A stretch of DNA of 41,562 nucleotides from Bacteroidales bacterium (GCA_031286285.1 JAITUN010000144.1:1-41562); one strand, 5' to 3'. Counted from the first letter of the stretch, positions 16,076 through 24,765 are shown. Notes: a model not told the origin generated them from the letters alone. Program-made: numbers and translations.

Positions 16076-18118
16076 CTAAATTTCAAACCAAAATCTGCTC
16101 CCTTTTCCTTCTTCACTCTCAATACACAGAACACTTCCGTGTTTCTCGAGCAGTTCTTTACAAATTAGTAACCCCAATCCTGTGCCTTGTTCGTCAATGG
16201 TTCCTTTGCGTGATAGCAGGTTGTCAATACAGAACAGATTGTCTATCTCTTCATGGGTCATTCCGATTCCATTATCGCTAATAGTAACGGTATATTTGTC
16301 GTTTTGAGCGGCTTCAATAGTGAGTGAAACATGTCCGCCAACAGGTGTAAATTTGACTGCATTGGTAAGGAGGTTACGTACCACTGTTACTATCATATTA
16401 ATGTCGCCGGTAACTGCTGCATGGTTGGGGATATGGTCTGTAAGTGTGATTTTTTTCGATTCAGCCAATTTACGAATCAATGAAATGTCTGTACTCAAGT
16501 GTGTTGGAAGATCAAAAGTTACCGGTTTAAAACTCATTCCACCGGTTTGAATCTGCGCCCAACTCAGTAAAGAATAAAGGAGTTCAACTTCTTCATCGGC
16601 AGATTTCAACAGATTTCGGCAGTAGTTTGTCAACTCATCTTTGTTCCACAGGTCGGTGTTTTTTACTAATTGTCGGATAGCGTCCCGTTGTGCCATGGCA
16701 GGATTTTTTAAGTCATGAGAGATAATGCTGAAAAATTTGTCTTTGGTGGCGTTCATTTCTGCAAGGGCTCGGTTGCGACGGGTACGCAAATAAAGCATAT
16801 ACCATAGCAAAGTAAGCATTATTACACTGATGCATAAACCAGTGAAAATTTGTATTTTACGGACTTTTTCTTTTTTTGCCATTTCAAGAATCTTCATTTC
16901 ACGACGTTCTGAATCAAAACGGGCGTTCAAAAACTCTATCTCACGTATGGACTCTTCACTCTTCAACTCATCCATAAGAGCAATATATTTTTTCTTATTA
17001 AGGTATGCTTCCTTGTAATTTCCCAAATAAGCATAGTGATTCCCAAGCATTTCATAAGTGTATGCCAAATAATTATTTGCATTTAAAGAATCGGCTAATG
17101 TTAAAACTTTAAAACAAAGTTCTAAATGTTTTTCTTCGTTATTGTGATCTATTCCATATAAATATGCCAAATTATAAAGAACAGCCATCTCTATAAAAGG
17201 TCTTGGTTTCCCTTCTAAATATTCCAAACATTTTTCCAACCAGGATATAGCGGCAGGTATATTATCATTTAATTCTTCATACATTGAAAAAACATCGCAT
17301 GCCATATAAACTATTCCCATATATTGATTATCCATGCCTATCCCGAATCCCTTTTCGATATATTCGTAGGCTTTCTCGGGTTCATTCCGTAGGAAACTTT
17401 GAGCATAAGAAAGGTATCCGAGGGCTCTGTAGTAAAGATCCGTAGTACGTTCTACTACTATTAACAATCTATTGGCATATTCTTCAACTTTTTCTTGATC
17501 TTCATAAAATTTATAGAGTAGATCTGCAGTCATATAAGCCGTGAGTAGTGAGCAGTTTAAAACAACTCCAGTTTTCTCTTTTATTTTTTGGTAATCTTTT
17601 TCCGATTGTGCTTCTAAAACAGGAATGGCTTCTAATAGATACTGTTGAGTAGAGGCAAAGTCGTGAAACAAAGAGGTAACGAAAGCAATAGCGGTATATG
17701 CATCAGCTTTCAATATCTCTCTGTATTCCGGAAATTTCGGCAAAAGTTCCAATGCTTTTTGAAAATAGATAAACGACAAAGAGATTTTGTTTTCACCGTT
17801 TAAAAGGATCAAGGTGTTATAAGCATATACTTTAACTTCGCAATCAGAAACAGTTTCTACAAAATCAGCTAAATGTTGCAATAGCTTCTCCCGTTCTTCC
17901 GGAAAATCATCTGCTTCAATAGCTGCATCAACTAAAGCTTTCAATCTGTCAATATCGTTTGTAGCTTCTTCAAATTGTTGCTTAAATTTTTCCAACCTTT
18001 CTTTTCTTGAGAGGGTTTCGAAAATTACTTGCACTTGTTGGTTATCTGTTTTAACAGGAGAATTGCACCCTACTATGAAGAGAAACACTGCGGTAAATAA
18101 TAGTAGATAGTATTTCAT
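16076..18118 (-). CDS. Lipoprotein-type sensor histidine kinase with TPR sensor region
   Basis: 680 residues. Lipoprotein-like signal peptide with lipobox IVGC near residue 18, then about 350 residues of helical TPR-like repeats (predicted periplasmic). A membrane segment (IFTGLCISVIMLTLLWYML) and short coiled coil follow. The HisKA domain has His468 in IISHDLKNP. The HATPase domain has the N box RNLLTNAVKFTP, G1 DNGIGM and G2 GTGLGLLICKELL. It lies 20 bp downstream of the response regulator gene on the same strand, so the two form a two-component system. The signal sensed is unknown. The regulator gene diverges from the T6SS cassette, which makes T6SS control a reasonable inference. Confidence 0.93.
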   Translation of the reverse strand: MKYYLLLFTAVFLFIVGCNSPVKTDNQQVQVIFETLSRKERLEKFKQQFEEATNDIDRLKALVDAAIEADDFPEEREKLLQHLADFVETVSDCEVKVYAYNTLILLNGENKISLSFIYFQKALELLPKFPEYREILKADAYTAIAFVTSLFHDFASTQQYLLEAIPVLEAQSEKDYQKIKEKTGVVLNCSLLTAYMTADLLYKFYEDQEKVEEYANRLLIVVERTTDLYYRALGYLSYAQSFLRNEPEKAYEYIEKGFGIGMDNQYMGIVYMACDVFSMYEELNDNIPAAISWLEKCLEYLEGKPRPFIEMAVLYNLAYLYGIDHNNEEKHLELCFKVLTLADSLNANNYLAYTYEMLGNHYAYLGNYKEAYLNKKKYIALMDELKSEESIREIEFLNARFDSERREMKILEMAKKEKVRKIQIFTGLCISVIMLTLLWYMLYLRTRRNRALAEMNATKDKFFSIISHDLKNPAMAQRDAIRQLVKNTDLWNKDELTNYCRNLLKSADEEVELLYSLLSWAQIQTGGMSFKPVTFDLPTHLSTDISLIRKLAESKKITLTDHIPNHAAVTGDINMIVTVVRNLLTNAVKFTPVGGHVSLTIEAAQNDKYTVTISDNGIGMTHEEIDNLFCIDNLLSRKGTIDEQGTGLGLLICKELLEKHGSVLCIESEEGKGSRFWFEI

Positions 18119-18138
18119 TGCAATTATTTTTATAAATC

Positions 18139-18798
18139 TTACATTTGAATGATCCCATTTTTCAATGCATATTGCACCATTTCCATAGTATTGTTAATAC
18201 CGAGTTTATGAAAAATATTCTTTTTGTGTGTATTAACGGTGTGAAAACTGATTCCTAGTCGGTCTGCAACCTCTTTGTATAACAATCCTTCGCTGCAAAG
18301 GAGAATGATCTCTTTTTCACGTTCGGTAAAGTCAGAAGTAACATCAACTCTTTTCTTTTTTGCAACATACACGTCGTAAATAATTGATGAAATATCTCTT
18401 CCAAAATATTCCAATCCGTCCATCACTGCGTGAATAGCTTCAGAAAGTTCGTGCGCATCGCTTTTTTGCTTGCTTATAAAACCGTTGATCCCTGCATTGA
18501 TCATGGTTTCAACCGTTTTTGCGCTGTTTTCTGCAGATATGGCAAGAATTTTAATAGCGGGATAAACACTATGAAGACGACGAACAATCTCCTCTCCTTT
18601 TATATCCGGAAGATTGATGTCTAAAAGAACAAGATCTGCCTGAGTGGTAGCAAGTATCCGAAAAAGAGTTTCTCCACAATCGGCTTCGCCTGCAATCTCA
18701 ATGTTGAAATAAGCGGGCTGAAAAGTAGCCCGCAGCCCGACACGAAATAACGTGTGATCGTCCACAATAATAACCCGTACTTTTTTTGTGTTGGACAT
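18139..18798 (-). CDS. NarL/LuxR-family response regulator
   Basis: 219 residues from ATG 18798 (MSNTKKVRVIIVDDHTLF); an in-frame start 33 bp upstream would add an unlikely basic extension. Receiver domain with acidic pair DDH, phospho-acceptor Asp60 in LVLLDINLP, Ser/Thr switch AISAEN and Lys in ISKQKSD. The C-terminal GerE/LuxR helix-turn-helix is FTEREKEIILLCSEGL...KEVADRLGISFHTVNTHKKNI. It is first in the operon with the histidine kinase. The tandem palindromes at 18914-18959 lie between this gene and the T6SS promoter and are candidate binding sites. Confidence 0.95.
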   Translation of the reverse strand: MSNTKKVRVIIVDDHTLFRVGLRATFQPAYFNIEIAGEADCGETLFRILATTQADLVLLDINLPDIKGEEIVRRLHSVYPAIKILAISAENSAKTVETMINAGINGFISKQKSDAHELSEAIHAVMDGLEYFGRDISSIIYDVYVAKKKRVDVTSDFTEREKEIILLCSEGLLYKEVADRLGISFHTVNTHKKNIFHKLGINNTMEMVQYALKNGIIQM

Positions 18799-18913
18799 CC
18801 TTATTTTTAATCTTTTAAAAATTCGTTGCAAATAAACACGAAAATATTTAATTACAAACGGAGGACAAAAAAATAATCAGCCCATAGGGTTACTTGCCAA
18901 ATTTTCCATGAGA

Positions 18914-18959
18914 ATATCCCTAACTTTAGGGATATGGATATCCCTAACATTAGGGATAC
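18914..18959. promoter_or_regulatory. Two tandem 22-bp palindromes: candidate activator/operator sites of the T6SS operon
   Basis: Site 1 (18914-18935) has arms ATATCCCTAA and TTAGGGATAT around a 2-bp centre, perfect over 10 bp. Site 2 (18938-18959) has ATATCCCTAA and TTAGGGATAC, 9 of 10 matching. Their centres are 24 bp apart. A TAATTTTG -7 box follows at 18979-18986, putting the site centres near -68 and -44 from the expected transcript start, where activators typically bind. The 2-bp centre and lack of a T-run argue against an RNA terminator. A NarL/LuxR regulator gene begins about 115 bp away on the other strand. Confidence 0.75.
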
Positions 18960-18978
18960 GAGCAATTTTTTTTGATTG

Positions 18979-18986
18979 TAATTTTG
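18979..18986 (+). promoter_or_regulatory. -7 box (TAATTTTG) of the T6SS operon
   Basis: Exact TAnnTTTG match 33 bp before the ATG of the small first gene. No standard -33 TTTG is present at the right distance; the downstream palindrome ends 19 bp upstream of the box, where a -33 element would be. This fits an activator-dependent promoter. Confidence 0.55.
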
Positions 18987-19019
18987 CAGCGTCAATTTTT
19001 TATAAAATATACACCATTT

Positions 19020-19202
19020 ATGAAAGAAAACAATAACAATAGTTCAACCGATGCGGAAGAAGAATCATCCTGTTTTTCGAAAGATACACTCTCGAAAGCG
19101 GATGAAATTCTCTTTCATACCCAAAAATTTTTGTATTTCAACAATTTGATGATTGAAGAGTGCAGCAGGTGGCTTACAGGGAAAGAAAAGAGTAGTAGTT
19201 AA
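19020..19202 (+). CDS. Small acidic protein of unknown function, first gene of the T6SS cassette
   Basis: 60 residues from ATG 19020. An Asn/Ser/Glu-rich N-terminus (MKENNNNSSTDAEEESSCF) leads to a predicted amphipathic helix (DEILFHTQKFLYFNNLMIEE) and a short basic tail. No signal peptide or membrane segment. It lies 53 bp before clpV and immediately downstream of the candidate promoter. I recognise no family. Possible roles, by position only, are a T6SS accessory or ClpV adaptor. Confidence 0.55.
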   Translation: MKENNNNSSTDAEEESSCFSKDTLSKADEILFHTQKFLYFNNLMIEECSRWLTGKEKSSS

Positions 19203-19255
19203 TGATTAATAATATGGTTTTAAAAATAGAAATAATTCAAATTAATAATTAAAAT

Positions 19256-21718
19256 ATGAATAATGATTATAATTTTTCGAGTGAATCTTTAAATGCGGTA
19301 AAGATTGCCGGATCTTATGCAAAAGAGAGTATGAATGAACTGATTGAACCTGCACATCTGTTAAAGGCTGTTCTTCATAAAGAAAACGGTTTGGTGGAAC
19401 TGTTAGAAGCCTCCAACAAAGACTACTACTACCTGTTGGATTGGGCTAGCGCACGGCTCAAACTGTTACCCAGATCCTCATCACGAATCTTTGACATCTC
19501 TACTTCTAAAGATTCCTATTCTGTTTTTGATGAAGCCGAAAGTTTACAACGAAAATATGGCGCTGCTCAAATAGAACCCATTTTTATTTTAGCGGCTTTG
19601 GTTACCCCCGGCGTGGGATTTACATTTGAACAACTAAAAACATTTCCATTAACAGCAGATGAATTGTTAGAAAATTTCAACGCATCAGCCCAAACAAAAC
19701 CAGGCGAGGGAAAAACAACTGCTTCCGCAGCAGGCAGTAAGAATTTGACAAAATATTGCTTAGACAAGATTTTAGAAGCCCGAAACGGCTATATGCCGCT
19801 TGTCATAGGCTTTGAAAAAGAGATGCAAGCCATTTTTGAAACACTGGGAAAGAAATCAAAATCAAATGTGTTGATTGTCGGAGAATCCGGTATCGGAAAA
19901 ACCGCCTTAATTGATGCTTTTGTACAACGTATTCTGAAAGAAGAAGCCCCCGATTTCTTGAAAAACAACGCCGTTTTTGAATTAGACTTGTCGGCAATAT
20001 CCTCCGAAGCCAATTATAAAGGAGAGATTGAAGACCGTGCGAAGAAAGTTTTGAAAGAGATAGAAGAGATAGAAAATGCTGTGCTGATTATTGAAGGGAT
20101 TGACAAAATTTTTGACAAACAAAGTATGTTATACGGCGTCGCCTCTTTGTTGAAAAAAGAGTTGAACAGAAGTACCATACGCTTAATTGCAACCACATCG
20201 GTAGAGGGTTTTACCAAAAATATTGAAACCGACAAAGAGTTTGTGCGCAAAATAGAGAAACTTACAATTGACGAACCCTCCATTGAGATGACCTCCCGAA
20301 TTATTAAGGGCGCTAAAATCCGCTACGAAGAACACCATAACCTGAAAGTATCTGATGAAGTGGTGGCAGAAGCGATCCGTTTGGCAAAACGATATATGGG
20401 AGAACGCAGCCTGCCCGATTCTGCATTCGATTTGATTGACAAAACATTGTCGCACATTCATACCTTAAATGATATTTCTGAAAAAGAGATAGAACTCCTG
20501 AACGGAAAATTAGAAGAGATTAAAACCACAGCCAAAGAGAAAGGAAATGATAAAACCGCTTTCGACTTGAAATGGCTGCATCATGAAATCTTTAACCGCC
20601 TCAGTTTCTTACTCACTTCGCAATTGGATGATGAAGTGGATTTTGCCGGAATAAAAAACAATGACGACAAAATAAAACATCTTGAAAAGATATTGAAAGA
20701 GTTGAAGCAGTTGTCAGCCGTCAAGCGGGTACAGGTTGAAACTACCGACCTCTCTTTGGTGATTGCACAACAAACGGGTATCCCCATCGGGAAAGTGCAA
20801 AGTAAGGAAAGAGATAAATTAGTAAGCGCCGAAGAAACCATCAAAGAACGGGTGGTGGGACAAGACCACGCCATAAAAACAGTATTGGAAGCGATTTACG
20901 AATCGCGCTCAGGATTGAGCAAAAAAGGACAGCCGATCGCCTCCCTCTTTTTCTTAGGTCCTACCGGAACCGGAAAAACCGAACTCACCAAAGCCTTAGC
21001 CGAGTTTCTCTTTCAAGATGAAGCCGCCATTATCCGCTTTGATATGTCAGAATTTATGGAGTCTCATTCTGTTGCCACTATGACCGGCGCTCCCGCAGGC
21101 TATGTGGGATACGAAGAGGGCGGGTTACTCGTTAACAAAATACGACAAAAACCCTATTCCATTGTCTTGTTTGACGAAATTGAAAAAGCACACACCGACG
21201 TGTTCAATATCTTCCTGCAAATTATGGATGAAGGAAGAATACACGATAAACTGAACCGTACCGGCGATTTCTCAAACGCATTAGTTGTTTTTACCTCAAA
21301 CGTGGGCAGCGATTATATTTTCAAATCGTTTGAAGCAGGAATAATCCCCTCCTCCAACGACTTAAAGCAGATTATGATTGAGCGGAAATTTAAACCCGAA
21401 TTTTTGGGACGTTTAACCGAAATCATTCCTTTCTCACCCATTACCGAAGATATTGTATTGATGATCTTCAATATCCATTTGAAAAATCTGATGAAAACAT
21501 TAGTTGACCTCAACATAACTCTAACAATTTCTGATGAAACTAAAAAAGCGTTGGCATTATCGGAATTTTCGCCGCAGTTGGGCGCACGTCCCATCTTGGG
21601 AATTATTCGAAATGAGATCCGCCGCCCACTCTCCAAAAAGATTATTTCCGGAGAAATAAAGGCCGGAAGTAAAGTGGAATTGATACGTAAGGATGGGGTG
21701 AATGAATGGAAGTATTGA
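19256..21718 (+). CDS. tssH: T6SS AAA+ sheath-disassembly unfoldase, ClpV/TssH
   Basis: 820 residues in the ClpB/ClpV layout. Clp-N repeats occupy about 1-145. The first AAA+ module has Walker A GESGIGKT near 208-215. A helical linker follows, then the second AAA+ module with Walker A GPTGTGKT (568-575), Walker B IVLFDEIEKAH near 640 and Arg-finger region EFLGRLTEI. In the first module the Walker B is LIIEGID (about 277-283) rather than hhhhDE, so the usual catalytic Glu is Gly. The equivalent of ClpB ERRF reads VRKIE, so the first ring may bind but not hydrolyse ATP. Known role: extracts contracted TssB/TssC sheath for reuse. It is directly followed by tssB and tssC. Confidence 0.9.
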   Translation: MNNDYNFSSESLNAVKIAGSYAKESMNELIEPAHLLKAVLHKENGLVELLEASNKDYYYLLDWASARLKLLPRSSSRIFDISTSKDSYSVFDEAESLQRKYGAAQIEPIFILAALVTPGVGFTFEQLKTFPLTADELLENFNASAQTKPGEGKTTASAAGSKNLTKYCLDKILEARNGYMPLVIGFEKEMQAIFETLGKKSKSNVLIVGESGIGKTALIDAFVQRILKEEAPDFLKNNAVFELDLSAISSEANYKGEIEDRAKKVLKEIEEIENAVLIIEGIDKIFDKQSMLYGVASLLKKELNRSTIRLIATTSVEGFTKNIETDKEFVRKIEKLTIDEPSIEMTSRIIKGAKIRYEEHHNLKVSDEVVAEAIRLAKRYMGERSLPDSAFDLIDKTLSHIHTLNDISEKEIELLNGKLEEIKTTAKEKGNDKTAFDLKWLHHEIFNRLSFLLTSQLDDEVDFAGIKNNDDKIKHLEKILKELKQLSAVKRVQVETTDLSLVIAQQTGIPIGKVQSKERDKLVSAEETIKERVVGQDHAIKTVLEAIYESRSGLSKKGQPIASLFFLGPTGTGKTELTKALAEFLFQDEAAIIRFDMSEFMESHSVATMTGAPAGYVGYEEGGLLVNKIRQKPYSIVLFDEIEKAHTDVFNIFLQIMDEGRIHDKLNRTGDFSNALVVFTSNVGSDYIFKSFEAGIIPSSNDLKQIMIERKFKPEFLGRLTEIIPFSPITEDIVLMIFNIHLKNLMKTLVDLNITLTISDETKKALALSEFSPQLGARPILGIIRNEIRRPLSKKIISGEIKAGSKVELIRKDGVNEWKY

Positions 21719-21781
21719 CAATTAACTATTACGAAATAATCATTAAATCTATAAATTTTTAAATCATTAAATTACAATATT

Positions 21782-22279
21782 ATGAGTAAAGAAAATTTTT
21801 TATCCAGAATTGAAGAAGAAGAATCTTCAGCACAAATAGAGGGATTGTCTCAGAACAAAACTCTTTATGTTGACCAATTTACATCTGAAGTAACCTTTGA
21901 TAACAGAGGTTTGGCTATGCAAGAAGTGGAAGAAGACGGCAGAAAAAGAGGTGTTTATCCAAGATCTCTAAAAGAGGTTTTTGCCTACTTCAACCCCAAC
22001 ATAGAAGTTGAACTTTCTGATGAGAAAGGAGAAGCAAAGAAAGAGGTCTTTAATTTTAAAGAAATGAAAGACTTTGAAATCAACAACGGAAAAGGAAACT
22101 TAGTGAACAACAGCCCTTTTTTAAGCGATTTGAGAAGAAAAAAAGAGAACTGCGAAAATGTGCAAAAACAGATTGAAAAAAATGCACGTTTGCGGGAGAT
22201 CTTAAAAGACCCGGAATCAAGAGGCGAATTGAAAACGCTTTTGGAAAACCTGCTATCAGAACTAAACGAAGCCAAATGA
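21782..22279 (+). CDS. tssB: T6SS contractile sheath small subunit TssB
   Basis: 165 residues, cytoplasmic. Resembles Bacteroidota TssB: YPRSLKEVFAYFNPNIEVEL is the typical 'F.P..v' sheath segment, followed by a charged C-terminal helix (DLRRKKENCENVQKQ...SRGELKTLLENLL). It lies between clpV and tssC, the expected order. TssB interlocks with TssC to make the sheath that drives the tube on contraction. A GAGTAGT heptamer array begins on its TGA stop. Confidence 0.88.
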   Translation: MSKENFLSRIEEEESSAQIEGLSQNKTLYVDQFTSEVTFDNRGLAMQEVEEDGRKRGVYPRSLKEVFAYFNPNIEVELSDEKGEAKKEVFNFKEMKDFEINNGKGNLVNNSPFLSDLRRKKENCENVQKQIEKNARLREILKDPESRGELKTLLENLLSELNEAK

Positions 22280-22312
22280 GTAGTGAGTAGTGAGTAATGA
22301 GTAGTGAGTAAA
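22278..22312. repeat. GAGTAGT heptamer array between tssB and tssC
   Basis: Five units, GAGTAGT, GAGTAGT, GAGTAAT, GAGTAGT, GAGTAAA, overlapping the tssB TGA stop. The word is identical to those inside the T9SS sorting domains but here is untranslated. In the tssB sense direction it contains stops in all frames. Octamers (AAATCTTT, AAATTGTT) fill the rest of the gap. Confidence 0.92.
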
Positions 22313-22358
22313 TAAATAAATCTTTAAATTGTTAAATCTTTAAATAAAAAAAATAGTT

Positions 22359-23726
22359 ATGGTTGAAAATAAATTACAACAACAGGAAACCCAACAGCCT
22401 AAAGAGGCTGTACAACAGTCGTCGAAACCAACTGCTGAACTCTTATCAAAGTTTGGCGGGTTTAAAGCCTTTGCCGCTTTTATGCCCGATGCTGCCGATA
22501 TGGATCCGGAAAGCAGAGCAGCTAAAATGATGTTCCTATCCGAAAGTCAATTCAAATCAAAACGTCAACGGTTGGCAACGGATATTAAAACTTGGTTGGA
22601 AATTTTAGACGAAAGTAAAAATTCTCCCTCCGAATATGTGGACTTGTGTGAGAAAAAAAGAGACAAGTATCAAAATTTGCTGAAAGAGAATCTGCAAGTT
22701 ACAGCAAGAAAAATTCAAAAGTTGGAAACAACGTATCGCTCCTTAGATGCCTTTTTCAAAAACACAGGGACAGAAAAACTTCCCAACCTTCGTTTGGTAA
22801 ACGTGGAGAAATACAATGAAAACGGAGAAACCGATGAACTGCAAAACAGCGATTCGGAAAGTTTCAAAGATATTAAAGCAATGCTTTACAATGCTTTTGG
22901 AAGATTGAGTTTGAAAGACAATTACAGTTTGGTTACCCTGCCCGGTCATGTGTTCAAAGATAAACAGGTGAGAGATTTGTGGGCAAGAATTGCCTACGAA
23001 TACAAAACGCTTGTGGTTACCGACTCGCCCGATTGCAGAGATTACGACATCTTGCAAGAACAAACCGAAAACTACAAAGATAGCGACGTAGTGTTGCAAA
23101 ACGTAGTAGTTACTGCGAACTGGTTGGTAGGTCGTCCCACTGAAGCGATTGCCGGCGAAGCCAAACCATTGTTCATCCCTCCCTCCAGCGCATTGGCAGG
23201 AAAACTGTATAACAATGCTACACCAATGTCGCAAGGCGCTGCCGGAGAAAAGTACGGAACATTGAACGAAATAAAGGGTGTGCATATTGATATGATGAAA
23301 GAGGAGATTACCAACCTGTGGGACAATCAGGTGGTTCCTATCGTTTTCTCTGAAGGAAGAGTAATGGCTTACAATAACACCAACTTATATACCGGTAACA
23401 ATACCGCTTTGAAAGAGTATCCCATTGTGAGAGTGTTCGACTGGGTAAAAAAGAACCTGATGCACTATGTACATAAAATTGCCCTCGAAAACTGGGATCC
23501 GTTCAACTCCCCCAAACAATTAAAGAAAACCATTCAAGATTTTCTGAACGACTACAAAGGACACGGCAAACTCTTTAAAGATTATACTGTGGGTGAACCT
23601 TACCAAGATCCTAAAACTAAAGAAGTAAAAATTGATATTGACATCATACCCTTCTTTGCCGCCAAGAACTTTACCATTAAACTTTCGGCTGATAGAAACA
23701 GCAAGAAGTGCGAAACGGCGGAGTAA
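22359..23726 (+). CDS. tssC: T6SS contractile sheath large subunit TssC (DUF5458 type)
   Basis: 455 residues, the length usual for Bacteroidota TssC. Starts with a Q/E/P-rich stretch, then FGGFKAFAAFMPDAADMDPESRAAKMMFL. The core includes LWARIAYEYKTLVVTDSPDCRDY and the C-terminal sheath strands KIDIDIIPFFAAKNFTIKLSADR, the conserved end of the family. It partners TssB in the helical sheath. The tssB-tssC gap (79 bp) and the tssC-hcp gap (99 bp) are filled with short tandem repeats. Confidence 0.93.
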   Translation: MVENKLQQQETQQPKEAVQQSSKPTAELLSKFGGFKAFAAFMPDAADMDPESRAAKMMFLSESQFKSKRQRLATDIKTWLEILDESKNSPSEYVDLCEKKRDKYQNLLKENLQVTARKIQKLETTYRSLDAFFKNTGTEKLPNLRLVNVEKYNENGETDELQNSDSESFKDIKAMLYNAFGRLSLKDNYSLVTLPGHVFKDKQVRDLWARIAYEYKTLVVTDSPDCRDYDILQEQTENYKDSDVVLQNVVVTANWLVGRPTEAIAGEAKPLFIPPSSALAGKLYNNATPMSQGAAGEKYGTLNEIKGVHIDMMKEEITNLWDNQVVPIVFSEGRVMAYNNTNLYTGNNTALKEYPIVRVFDWVKKNLMHYVHKIALENWDPFNSPKQLKKTIQDFLNDYKGHGKLFKDYTVGEPYQDPKTKEVKIDIDIIPFFAAKNFTIKLSADRNSKKCETAE

Positions 23727-23751
23727 GAAGTAAGAAGTAAGAAGTTAGAAT
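23724..23751. repeat. TAAGAAG heptamer array starting on the tssC stop codon
   Basis: TAAGAAG three times then TTAGAAT; the first three bases are the tssC stop. The same word begins on the stop codon of the PurQ-like gene on the other strand (39082-39130). Confidence 0.92.
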
Positions 23752-23770
23752 TAAAAATCTTTAAATTATA

Positions 23771-23805
23771 AATCATTAAACATTAATCATTAAACATTAA
23801 TCATT
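23771..23805. repeat. AATCATT/AAACATT heptamer array upstream of hcp
   Basis: Five alternating 7-base units, AATCATT, AAACATT, AATCATT, AAACATT, AATCATT, between tssC and hcp. This is a different word from its neighbour at 23724 but has the same period. Confidence 0.9.
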
Positions 23806-23825
23806 AACCCTAAAAAAAATTTATT

Positions 23826-24233
23826 ATGGCAACAACACCAGTAACATTAAAAGTTGACGGTTTTAAAGACCGCGAAGTAGCACGCGTTAGTTATGCGTTT
23901 GAACAAACTACCGACAAAGAAAACCAACCTGCAGGGATACCCCGTGGAGGTAAAATTGAGATCGTTGTGAAAGCAATGAACGATGGCAATGAACAACTGC
24001 TATCATGGATGCTTGACTCTACGATGTTTAAAAAAGGCAAAATTGTCTTTATGAACACTACCGAAAACAAACTGATGAAAGAGATTCAGTTTGAAAAAGC
24101 CTATTGTATTGATTATCTCGAAGTTTGGGAAGATGTAACCAAAGATACCGCGTTGGCGCATTACGAAAAGATCATCCTCTCTTGCGGAGTGATTAAAAAT
24201 GGCGGCGTCTCTTTTGAAAACGCATGGAAGTAA
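23826..24233 (+). CDS. tssD: T6SS tube protein TssD/Hcp
   Basis: 135 residues, the normal size. Motifs of Bacteroidota Hcp: VSYAFEQTTDKENQPAGIPRGGKIEI, WMLDST, and FEKAYCIDYLEVWEDV. It forms hexameric rings that stack into the inner tube inside the sheath. Located after tssC, with 28 bp to the second Hcp-like gene. Confidence 0.94.
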   Translation: MATTPVTLKVDGFKDREVARVSYAFEQTTDKENQPAGIPRGGKIEIVVKAMNDGNEQLLSWMLDSTMFKKGKIVFMNTTENKLMKEIQFEKAYCIDYLEVWEDVTKDTALAHYEKIILSCGVIKNGGVSFENAWK

Positions 24234-24261
24234 TAACTGATTATATTTTTAATCTATTATT

Positions 24262-24756
24262 ATGAAGATATCAGGAAGTGGCAAAGCCTCTGCTGAAGCT
24301 AGCGTTTCTGCAAGTGGAAGTATCTCTGCTGGCGGAAGTATCTCTGCATCTTTAGGAGGTAATATTGCCCATGGACTAAAAATTCAGAAAGAGCTATTTA
24401 ATCTCTTTGCATTGAATTATGAATTTATTCAACAGATGAATGAAAACGGACAACCGGCAGGAAAACCCCGTGGCGGAAATATAACATTTCTTATGGCTGC
24501 GCCCGACAACAATCATCTGTTTTTCCACGAATGGATGGCAAGTTCCACCGAACATAAGGATGGAACTTGCACCTTTTCTGTGATGCACGCAGGAAAACCA
24601 TCCACTAAAACAATGAGGTTTTATCATGCTTATTGCATACACCTGAAAGAGTATATCAAGGAACAGGATGAGCAGATGCTCATTGAAGTTACTATATATG
24701 CCAAAAAAATTACCTTTGGAGAAGAAGACGATGTAATATTTGGAGATAAAGATTAA
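24262..24756 (+). CDS. Second Hcp-like protein with Ser/Gly/Ala-rich N-terminal extension
   Basis: 164 residues. Residues ~35-164 match the Hcp/TssD pattern (FEFIQQMN-like, GQPAGKPRGGNITF, FHEWMASS, MRFYHAYCIHLKEYIKE). The first ~35 residues are a low-complexity stretch of repeated SGSIS/ASVSAS motifs encoded by imperfect repeats of GGAAGTATCTCTGC. There is no signal peptide. It could be a specialised tube subunit, a tube cap or an effector carrier with a flexible N-terminal tail; the extension's function is unknown. It lies between hcp and vgrG. Confidence 0.85.
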   Translation: MKISGSGKASAEASVSASGSISAGGSISASLGGNIAHGLKIQKELFNLFALNYEFIQQMNENGQPAGKPRGGNITFLMAAPDNNHLFFHEWMASSTEHKDGTCTFSVMHAGKPSTKTMRFYHAYCIHLKEYIKEQDEQMLIEVTIYAKKITFGEEDDVIFGDKD

Positions 24757-24765
24757 TTAATAATT

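Noticed and set aside
17536-17551. GAGTAGT-like word within the histidine kinase gene
   Set aside because: Only about two units, in a conserved coding frame (CSLLTAYM); probably chance.
18914-18959. Palindrome pair as a terminator for the response regulator or an RNA structure
   Set aside because: It lies upstream of both flanking genes, has only a 2-bp centre and no T-run.
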